DNA of 29,969 bases from positions 1 to 29,969 of IMG/VR virus record IMGVR_UViG_3300034082_002300, one strand, 5' to 3'. The stretch is from a virus. Each line of letters opens with the position of its first letter. Within the stretch, counting starts at the first letter, position 1. Positions 1 to 5,438 of the stretch are shown in pieces. The position numbers and the translations under genes were made by a program. Under the pieces are notes generated by a model. The model had not been told where the DNA came from. It saw nothing but the letters and a program-made list of their open reading frames with translations, and did not search any database.

Positions 1-136
1 CATGATCGCTCCATCGTTGCCAGCCCTTGAAATCAAAATTATTAAATCTATTACATTGTTCGCAAGTTAGATTGCAAACGTTGGTAATGTAAACTTCAAT
101 TTTGTTAAAAACAGTGCGGGCATTGTTAGGCGTCAT
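1..136 (-). CDS. Radical SAM enzyme, N-terminal fragment (runs off left edge)
   Basis: Only the first 45 codons are in the window. The frame starts at ATG 136-134 and stays open to base 1. The peptide begins MTPNNARTVFNKIEVYITNV and continues with CNLTCEQC (Cys21, Cys25, Cys28). That is the CX3CX2C motif that binds the 4Fe-4S cluster in radical SAM enzymes, placed after a hydrophobic beta strand as is usual for the first strand of the barrel. Enzymes of this family cleave S-adenosylmethionine to a 5'-deoxyadenosyl radical and use it for many chemistries. The substrate cannot be told from this fragment. The start is 9 bases after the stop of the 378-residue gene, and a GGAG (142-139) lies only 2 bases before the ATG, so the gene is probably co-transcribed with it. 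Seen: the motif. Known: the family. Unknown: the reaction. Confidence 0.75.
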   Translation of the reverse strand, partial: MTPNNARTVFNKIEVYITNVCNLTCEQCNRFNNFDFKGWQRWSDH

Positions 137-145
137 TGCTCCTAT

Positions 146-1282
146 TTACCAACTCTTTAGTATGATCAAGTTTTCTGTGCCACGGGCATTCCATGCAGTT
201 TCTGTGGCTTTGATGTCCTTGAACGCTTTGCGGGCGGCTGGTTTGCCTGCACCTGTAATGCCTTTCAGCTGTTCTGCTGGCTTGCGCAGAGTCTTTTGTA
301 CTGTATCCACAGTTGAGTAGCCAATGATTGAGTTGTTCTTTACAGTGAATGACTGTGTGTGGCTGTCTGCCACAAGGTGGATGAGCTTGCGTTTTTTGCT
401 GTCATACAACCAGGCTTCTGTTTTGTCCACAAGACTTGCGGCTGGCAATGATTTGAGTTTGAGTTCTGCAAACTCTACCTGCATCTTAAACTTGGCGGCC
501 CGCTTCTCCGGCGGCACTGCTTTGACCTTGCGCGGCTTGCGTTCCACTTTCTTGATCTGTACATAAGCACCGCAGTCGTTGACCACTGCTTCACAAAACT
601 TGATCACATTACGCAATTGTATTTTGGAGAGATGACTGTAGCCTTCAACCAACTGGGGATCTTTGCCTTCTACCACATGCTCAAACTCTGTGAGCTTGCG
701 TTTCCAATTGTCTGTAATTTGACTGATCATTTGCGGTGCAATGTTTAGGCCACGCATGATTGTGACAGGCTTGAAGTCTGCTGTCATTTTGGCACCACTC
801 AGCAAGAACTCGTCAAACAAGCCTTCCAATTCGCCGTTGCACTCTGCTGTCTTTTCGCGCAGTCGGTCTTGGATGGTAATTCGTGGTGTGGTATCTTCCA
901 CCACTACTTCGGGCACAACTTCGTTTTGTTTGCTGTCCAGTATTTCTCGCAGTTGGTTTTCTAATTTGAGCTGTTCTGTATCTAACAGTTCCAATCCAAC
1001 CATGCTCATGCGACACAGCCAGCCTGTGGTCAGTCGAATTGCCGAATCCGGAATGCCCTTGAGCAACCGTACATCTGCCTTACGGTCATGTGTTTCCAGA
1101 TAGTTTACAATCATGTCCCGGGCATCTTTTTTGCCATAAAAATAATTGTACCAGGAGAATGCTTCACTCAATTTGGTTTTTCTGTATTCAGTGGGCTGGA
1201 TTTGCCAGGTGGGCTCTGTGCCCAGAATGTTGGTGTCGGAACTGCGGGGGTTTAGCAGTTTGATTTTGAATGTGGTGCTCAT
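146..1282 (-). CDS. Hypothetical protein, 378 residues
   Basis: I do not recognise a family I can name. The protein is soluble-looking, with no signal peptide or membrane segment. It has an acidic linker at about residues 118-135 (EVVPEVVVEDTT) and a strongly basic stretch at about residues 245-265 (KKVERKPRKVKAVPPEKRAA). It ends in a Lys/Arg-rich region (VQKTLRKPAEQLK, then KPAARKAFKDIKATE), so nucleic-acid contact is possible but unproven. The ATG at 1282 is supported by AAGGA ending 5 bases upstream. It lies 12 bases downstream of the 95-residue gene and 9 bases upstream of the radical SAM gene, so the three are probably one operon. I have an impression of similar C-terminal segments in other marine T4-like phages, which needs a search. 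Confidence 0.8.
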   Translation of the reverse strand: MSTTFKIKLLNPRSSDTNILGTEPTWQIQPTEYRKTKLSEAFSWYNYFYGKKDARDMIVNYLETHDRKADVRLLKGIPDSAIRLTTGWLCRMSMVGLELLDTEQLKLENQLREILDSKQNEVVPEVVVEDTTPRITIQDRLREKTAECNGELEGLFDEFLLSGAKMTADFKPVTIMRGLNIAPQMISQITDNWKRKLTEFEHVVEGKDPQLVEGYSHLSKIQLRNVIKFCEAVVNDCGAYVQIKKVERKPRKVKAVPPEKRAAKFKMQVEFAELKLKSLPAASLVDKTEAWLYDSKKRKLIHLVADSHTQSFTVKNNSIIGYSTVDTVQKTLRKPAEQLKGITGAGKPAARKAFKDIKATETAWNARGTENLIILKSW

Positions 1283-1294
1283 GTGTGTCCTTAC

Positions 1295-1582
1295 TTATGT
1301 TACAGGTAAATCTCGGCAGAGTTCAAACAATTGCGTGGCACGTTTGAGTTTAAAGTTTTTGTGGTTGTACATGTACTTTCTCTTGCGCTCTGCAATGTCC
1401 AGGGCCTCCATCAGACGCCATTTGGTGTCAAAGTCTGACTGCATCAAAATACGATTCATATCCACAATGTCCAGGCTGTACTCCACCCATTTTTCTGTGG
1501 CTTTTATTAGGTCATAGGGCACCACTGCTTTGGACTTGTTGGCAGTAGAGTACTTTGCAACAAAATTTGCTGCCTTTTGCAT
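1295..1582 (-). CDS. Hypothetical small protein, 95 residues
   Basis: The open frame extends upstream to 1786, but the real start is almost certainly ATG 1582. It has AGGAG at 1592-1588 with 5-base spacing, and a full sigma70-type promoter ends at 1610. The product starts MQKAANFVAKYSTANKSKAV and ends LFELCRDLPVT. It is mostly helical in appearance, rich in charged and aromatic residues (EKWVEYSLDIVDMNR, ERKRKYMYNHKNFK), with no membrane segment. The upstream extension would read through the promoter and has atypical composition, so I reject it. No family is recognised. It sits first in a probable operon with the 378-residue and radical SAM genes. Confidence 0.75.
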   Translation of the reverse strand: MQKAANFVAKYSTANKSKAVVPYDLIKATEKWVEYSLDIVDMNRILMQSDFDTKWRLMEALDIAERKRKYMYNHKNFKLKRATQLFELCRDLPVT

Positions 1583-1587
1583 ACGGG

Positions 1588-1592
1588 CTCCT
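1588..1592 (-). promoter_or_regulatory. Shine-Dalgarno site that fixes the start of the 95-residue gene
   Basis: Read on the minus strand this is AGGAG followed by CCCGT and then ATG. The 5-base spacing is near optimal, and it decides for the start at 1582 over upstream alternatives in the same frame. Confidence 0.75.
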
Positions 1593-1609
1593 GTAGTGAA
1601 CAAGTGTGT

Positions 1610-1638
1610 ATTATAGCAGATCGTGATTATTTGGTCAA
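1610..1638 (-). promoter_or_regulatory. Sigma70-type promoter for the 95-residue gene and downstream operon
   Basis: On the minus strand there is TTGACC (1638-1633), a 17-base spacer and TATAAT (1615-1610). The bases TGC immediately before the -10 box give an extended -10. The predicted start near 1603 leaves a leader of about 20 bases containing the AGGAG site. The -35/-10 pair is close to the E. coli consensus. It overlaps the 3' end of the 89-residue gene, whose stop is at 1629-1627. It has a close relative at 1903-1931. Confidence 0.8.
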
Positions 1639-1896
1639 CTGGGCAGAAAGTAGTACTAAAGTAAGATCTGATTCCCTGCGGAAGGAGACCCAGAATGGGC
1701 GGTTGGCGCGGCCGTTGTTTTTGCCAAAGTAAGCATGCCAATCGTTGGTGGGCATGTAGCCTCGGCCTCCCAGTTTGGTCTTGCATATTTGTTCAAAAGA
1801 TGTGCCTTCCCCCAGCCAACTATCACATCGCACAGCAATCACATGCCCGTGCTGTTTGTATTGGCGGAATCTGCGGTCCAGTTTAACTACTTTCAT
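1627..1896 (-). CDS. Hypothetical small protein, 89 residues
   Basis: The product starts MKVVKLDRRFRQYKQHGHVI and ends SDLTLVLLSAQLTK. It is basic in its N-terminal half, contains VRCDSW and NDWHAYFG, and has a strand-like C-terminus (PFWVSFRRESDLTLVLL), as expected of a small folded beta-rich protein. I do not recognise the family. The frame is open upstream to 1921, and a TTG at 1902 is possible. I prefer ATG 1896 because the promoter at 1903-1931 places the predicted +1 on the A of that ATG, which would make the mRNA leaderless. No Shine-Dalgarno sequence is visible. It is divergent from the gp14-like gene, with 55 bases between the two start codons. Confidence 0.65.
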   Translation of the reverse strand: MKVVKLDRRFRQYKQHGHVIAVRCDSWLGEGTSFEQICKTKLGGRGYMPTNDWHAYFGKNNGRANRPFWVSFRRESDLTLVLLSAQLTK

Positions 1897-1902
1897 GCCC
1901 AA

Positions 1903-1931
1903 AGTATAACAGGTTGTGAATTATTGGTCAA
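1903..1931 (-). promoter_or_regulatory. Sigma70-type promoter for the 89-residue gene
   Basis: On the minus strand there is TTGACC (1931-1926), a 17-base spacer and TATACT (1908-1903), with TGT before the -10 box (extended -10). Spacer bases are largely shared with the promoter at 1610-1638 (TAAT, CAC and CTG at matching places), so the two are copies of one phage promoter type. The -10 box ends only 6 bases before the ATG. Confidence 0.75.
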
Positions 1932-1937
1932 CCGGCC

Positions 1938-1945
1938 CATAAATA
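1938..1945 (+). promoter_or_regulatory. Candidate T4-late-type promoter box before the gp14-like gene
   Basis: The sequence CATAAATA differs at one base from the T4 late consensus TATAAATA. It ends 6 bases before the ATG at 1952, so a transcript from it would have almost no leader. It falls immediately beyond the divergent sigma70-type promoter. This is a candidate only, because short AT-rich matches are common. Confidence 0.45.
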
Positions 1946-1951
1946 TATGTT

Positions 1952-3310
1952 ATGCCACGTCTAAGTTTATACCGCCCAAATCGCACAAGAGACTACCAAT
2001 TTTTTGACCGCACCATCAGTGAAATGTACACTGTGGGCGGATTAGATATCTATGTTCACAAATATCTGGGCCCACAAACTGGGGGCGAGGACTCTGCGCT
2101 GTCGGGCAATGCTGATGCCACACAGCCCATTTATGATGAGCAAAGCCCCTTAAACATTCAAGACTTGCTGTTGCTGGAAAACAGAGACAGAGTGTATGCT
2201 CCAGATATCTATGTCATGCGCGGTGTGTATCGTGTGCAGGATGTGGACTTTGATCTAACACAATTTGGATTGTTTTTAAACTCAGATACCTTGTTTGTGA
2301 CCTTTCACTACAACGATATGATAGATACGTTTGGTCGCAAACTCATGAACGGTGATGTTATTGAAGTGCCAAACCTGAAAGATTATAATCCCCTAAATGC
2401 TGCCTTGCCATTAGCCTTGCCCAGATACTATGTGATCCAGGATGCTAACTTTGCGTCAGAAGGTTTCAGTCAAACTTGGTTGCCGCACTTGTGGCGCATC
2501 AAGGCCACACCACTGACCAATGCACAAGAATACAACAGCATACTAGACAAGCCGTTTGTGTCTGAATACATTTGGGATCCGGGTGATTTCTATCCTGGCG
2601 GTAGCATTGTGAATTACGGTGATGTGTATTATCGAGCCACGAGAAATGTGCCTGCTGGCACAGAAATTACAGATACAACTTATTGGTCTGAGTATACTCC
2701 GCCCACAATCTCTGACATGCAAAGTACCCGACCCAAAGATCAACAGATCAATGACGACATACTTGCACAGGCCAATGTGGAAGTTCCACTCAGTGGGTAC
2801 GATGTTGAAAAGTTCTATGTTGTGGCCACACTGGACGATGGCCAACCTGCCAATCCGACCAGCCTGAGCACAATTGACGGCACCACAGTGGATGGTACAC
2901 AGGGTGGCATGAACATCACTCCACGAGCAGATGGTTATACAGCAGGCTATCTAACTGGTGATGGTTTTGCTCCTAACGGCTTGCCTGTGACTCCAGGTGT
3001 GAGCTTTCCAGCCAATGCTGTGAGTGGCGATTACTGTTTGAGACTGGACTACAAACCCAACAGACTGTTTCGCTACAACGGAAGATCATGGATCAAGATC
3101 GAGGAAAAAGTGCGAACACAACTAGACAATGCCGCAACCAATCAAACACAACGCTCAGGTTTTGTGAACAATACATACACTACCAATACCACGGACTTGG
3201 GTGCTGTACCACAGCGTCAGAGTTTGAGTCAAGCTCTCAAACCCAAGGCAGACAATGGTGACCAAGGCGGCTTCTTGCCACCTAACCCACCACCACCTTA
3301 TTCAAGATAA
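1952..3310 (+). CDS. 14: Neck / head-completion protein, T4 gp14-like
   Basis: This is a virion neck protein; in T4, gp13 and gp14 seal the filled head and connect it to the tail. Residues 20-195 carry the pattern I associate with the gp14 family: GGLDIYVHKYLG, DLLLLENRDR, then DLTQFGLFLNSDTLFVTFHY, the GRKLMNGDVIEVP segment and an EGFSQTWLPHLWRIK segment. At 452 residues it is much longer than T4 gp14 (about 256). Two segments account for the difference. Residues about 205-250 resemble a chitin-binding/CBM5-12-type module (GGSIVNYGDVYYRA, then TYWSEY). Residues about 355-385 carry YCLRLDYKPNRLFRYNGRSW. The C-terminus is Pro-rich. It is followed 2 bases later by the gp15-like gene, as in T4 gene order. 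No gp13 gene is seen upstream, where the strand switches. The number 14 is assigned by resemblance. Confidence 0.7.
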   Translation: MPRLSLYRPNRTRDYQFFDRTISEMYTVGGLDIYVHKYLGPQTGGEDSALSGNADATQPIYDEQSPLNIQDLLLLENRDRVYAPDIYVMRGVYRVQDVDFDLTQFGLFLNSDTLFVTFHYNDMIDTFGRKLMNGDVIEVPNLKDYNPLNAALPLALPRYYVIQDANFASEGFSQTWLPHLWRIKATPLTNAQEYNSILDKPFVSEYIWDPGDFYPGGSIVNYGDVYYRATRNVPAGTEITDTTYWSEYTPPTISDMQSTRPKDQQINDDILAQANVEVPLSGYDVEKFYVVATLDDGQPANPTSLSTIDGTTVDGTQGGMNITPRADGYTAGYLTGDGFAPNGLPVTPGVSFPANAVSGDYCLRLDYKPNRLFRYNGRSWIKIEEKVRTQLDNAATNQTQRSGFVNNTYTTNTTDLGAVPQRQSLSQALKPKADNGDQGGFLPPNPPPPYSR

Positions 3311-3312
3311 AC

Positions 3313-4734
3313 ATGCAACAATTTTTTTACGACGCACAAATACGCAGGTTCCTACTGCAATTTACCAGAATCTTTTCAGGATTCCAAATTGAGTACGGCA
3401 ACGAAACTGACGGCGTAAACAAAGCCACCCTGTTGCGTGTGCCTGTGCGCTATGGTGATTCCAGTCGCAATGCACAGACCATCATTCAAGAAAACTCTGC
3501 CAGTGCATTGCCATCAACTCCCTTAATGACTTTTTACATCAACAATCTTGAATACGATCGACCAAGAATACAAGATCCCACTTTTGTGGACAGATTCTCA
3601 GTGCGCCAACGCACATACGACACTGCTACAGAATCATACGACACCACACAAGGCAATGCATTTACCATTGAACGACTGATGCCTGTGCCGTACAAGTTGA
3701 GTGTAACACTGGACATTTGGACATCAAACACCAATCAGAAATTGCAATTATTTGAACAGATTTTGACCCTGTTTAATCCTTCGTTAGAACTACAAAGTAC
3801 AGACAACTACATTGACTGGTCAAGTTTGAGTGTGATGTATTTGGATCAACTGAGTTGGAGTTCAAGAACTATTCCAATGGGCACAGAAAATCCCATTGAT
3901 ATTGCCAGCATCAAATTCTCCATGCCCATATGGATTTCATCTCCAGCCAAGATCAAGAAACTGGGTGTGGTGGAACGCATCATTGCCGGCATCTTTGACG
4001 CACAAGGTGACGCTGCTGATGCCATAACCAACAACGATCTGTTGCTGGGAACTCGTCCCATGTTCACACCGTGGGGTTACAAACTGGTTGTGATCAACAA
4101 TCAGATTCAAGTGCTGCCGGCTCGTACTGTGGTGCCCAATGGTGCTTATGCGGACTTAGATCCCACTGCTATTGTGGCAGATTCGCCATTGTTATGGCCT
4201 GCTGTGATTTCAGCGTATGGCGTGTTGCGTCCGGGTATCAGTCAGATTAGATTGAATCGTCCTGTTGAATCGCCGCCAGACAGTGACAGTCCACCCATTA
4301 TTGGCACCATTGTGATCAACCCTGATGATGATCGATTGGTCATATTCACTCCTGATGCAGACACAGCACCACAAAATACGCTGAATCCAATTGACGCTAT
4401 CATTGATCCGCTGATCAGTGGTCCAGGAGACGGATTGCCGTCACCTGTTACAGGTGTGCGTTACTTGTTGACCGAAAGCACTGGCAACTATGACAATGTG
4501 GCCAACCCTACTGCTTGGGCAGGCACAGCAGGACAGCCGTTGGTGGCGTCAGCCAATGACATCATTGAGTGGGATGGCGCACGTTGGCGTGTGTCATTTG
4601 TGAGTGCGGGAGAAACTGCGGTGCAGTATGTGACCAACATAACTACTGGTACACAATATGAATGGACTGGAGCAGAATGGACCAAAAGTTATCAAGGGGA
4701 ATACCCAGCAGGCACCTGGAGCCTAGTACTGTAA
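3313..4734 (+). CDS. 15: Tail sheath stabiliser / tail completion protein, T4 gp15-like
   Basis: T4 gp15 caps the head-proximal end of the tail tube and sheath and joins the tail to the neck. The first 225 residues match that family closely as I know it: FFYDAQIRRFLLQFTRIFSG at residues 4-23, a VPVRYGDSSR segment, then RLMPVPYKLSVTLDIWTSNT (121-140), LFEQILTLFNPSLELQ and FSMPIWISSPAKIKK (202-216). This gene is the best evidence for a contractile tail. T4 gp15 is about 270 residues and this protein has 473. The extra part, from about residue 240, is a Pro/Asp-rich region followed by two small Trp-containing modules (IIEWDGARWRVSF and YEWTGAEWTKSY), which look like surface add-on domains. It is coupled to the gp14-like gene, and its 3' end overlaps the Nudix start. 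Confidence 0.85.
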   Translation: MQQFFYDAQIRRFLLQFTRIFSGFQIEYGNETDGVNKATLLRVPVRYGDSSRNAQTIIQENSASALPSTPLMTFYINNLEYDRPRIQDPTFVDRFSVRQRTYDTATESYDTTQGNAFTIERLMPVPYKLSVTLDIWTSNTNQKLQLFEQILTLFNPSLELQSTDNYIDWSSLSVMYLDQLSWSSRTIPMGTENPIDIASIKFSMPIWISSPAKIKKLGVVERIIAGIFDAQGDAADAITNNDLLLGTRPMFTPWGYKLVVINNQIQVLPARTVVPNGAYADLDPTAIVADSPLLWPAVISAYGVLRPGISQIRLNRPVESPPDSDSPPIIGTIVINPDDDRLVIFTPDADTAPQNTLNPIDAIIDPLISGPGDGLPSPVTGVRYLLTESTGNYDNVANPTAWAGTAGQPLVASANDIIEWDGARWRVSFVSAGETAVQYVTNITTGTQYEWTGAEWTKSYQGEYPAGTWSLVL

Positions 4735-5156
4735 AAGCAGTGGGTGTATGGTTCCTGGCCCGTGACACTGGCCGTTATCTATATCTCTTAAGAAATGACG
4801 TCAAACATCCTGGCGCATGGGGATTACCTGGCGGCAAGGTAGAAGCAGGCGAAACGCTGTTGGGCGGAATGGAACGTGAATGCCAAGAGGAATTAGGCAG
4901 TTTTCCAGACTATCGTCGACTCATGCCACTAGAAAAATTCACATCAGCAGATGGTGTGTTTGAATATCACACCTGGGTTTGTGTGCTGGATCAAGAATTT
5001 CAGCCTGTGTTAAACGACGAACACATTGGCTATGCATGGATTGCTGTGGGCACATGGCCCAAGCCCATGCATCCTGGCTTGTGGAGCACACTAAACATTG
5101 ATAGTGTTCAACAAAAACTGGCTGCTGTGGAACGAGTAGAGTTGGCCAGTTTGTGA
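4677..5156 (+). CDS. Nudix hydrolase
   Basis: Nudix enzymes hydrolyse nucleoside diphosphates linked to another moiety (oxidised dNTPs, ADP-ribose, NAD, Ap4A, capped RNA). The Nudix box GX5EX7REUXEEXGU is present at residues 53-75: GKVEAGE, seven residues, then RECQEELGS. The metal-binding residues R67, E68, E71 and E72 are intact, and the lead-in HPGAWGLPGGK is typical. The frame is open from 4662, but I choose ATG 4677 (159 residues) because GGAG at 4669-4672 lies 4 bases before it. This start is inside the gp15-like gene (58-base overlap, different frame), suggesting translational coupling. The substrate cannot be told from sequence; house-cleaning or nucleotide-pool functions are the default for phage Nudix proteins. 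The gene ends 1 base from a convergent gene. Confidence 0.88.
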   Translation: MDQKLSRGIPSRHLEPSTVKAVGVWFLARDTGRYLYLLRNDVKHPGAWGLPGGKVEAGETLLGGMERECQEELGSFPDYRRLMPLEKFTSADGVFEYHTWVCVLDQEFQPVLNDEHIGYAWIAVGTWPKPMHPGLWSTLNIDSVQQKLAAVERVELASL

Positions 5157-5157
5157 C

Positions 5158-5430
5158 TTATGCGTTTTCCAAAGCGGTTATACGAGCGGTTAGTTGGGTG
5201 ATGAGTGCTTGTTGTTGTTCTAGTAAAGTTTGTAAACTAGAGACTTGGGGGTCAGTCTGATATACAGGGACGGGTGCTTCTAAAAAAGCAAGGTGATGGG
5301 CTACCAATTCGGGAATTTCAGTTTCACTGTTTGCACAAAAAACATTAAAGTTAATTTTTTCCCCCAAATGTTCCATTGAAATATTATATCCAAATGATTG
5401 GTCTTGAATCTTGTTGACAGTATATTCCAT
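5158..5430 (-). CDS. Small protein with C-terminal coiled coil, 90 residues
   Basis: No family is recognised. Residues 1-55 are a mixed globular segment (MEYTVNKIQDQSFGYNISME, later NFNVFCANSETEIPELVAHH). Residues about 63-89 form heptad-like helix (LQTLLEQQQALITQLTARIT), suggesting a short oligomerising coiled coil. AAGGA lies 6 bases before ATG 5430, and the gene starts 8 bases after the stop of the 652-residue fibre, so it is the last gene of the fibre module. Small coiled-coil proteins beside tail fibres can be accessory or assembly proteins, but that is position-based inference only. Its stop is one base from that of the Nudix gene. Confidence 0.75.
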   Translation of the reverse strand: MEYTVNKIQDQSFGYNISMEHLGEKINFNVFCANSETEIPELVAHHLAFLEAPVPVYQTDPQVSSLQTLLEQQQALITQLTARITALENA

Positions 5431-5438
5431 TTTTTTCC

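Noticed and set aside
2-70. Short plus-strand frame at the left edge (begins MIAPSLPALEIK)
   Set aside because: It is antisense to the radical SAM frame, has no Shine-Dalgarno site in view and resembles no family. The minus-strand frame carries the CX3CX2C motif.
1583-1786. N-terminal extension of the 95-residue protein (start at 1786)
   Set aside because: It reads through the promoter at 1610-1638 and overlaps the 89-residue gene. The start at 1582 has a strong Shine-Dalgarno site and the extension has unnatural composition.
4662-4676. ATG 4662 as the Nudix start
   Set aside because: There is no Shine-Dalgarno sequence before it, while ATG 4677 has GGAG. The extra five residues are not part of the Nudix fold.
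5150-5165. Bidirectional terminator between the convergent operons
   Set aside because: Only one base separates the two stop codons, and I see no hairpin with a T-run there.
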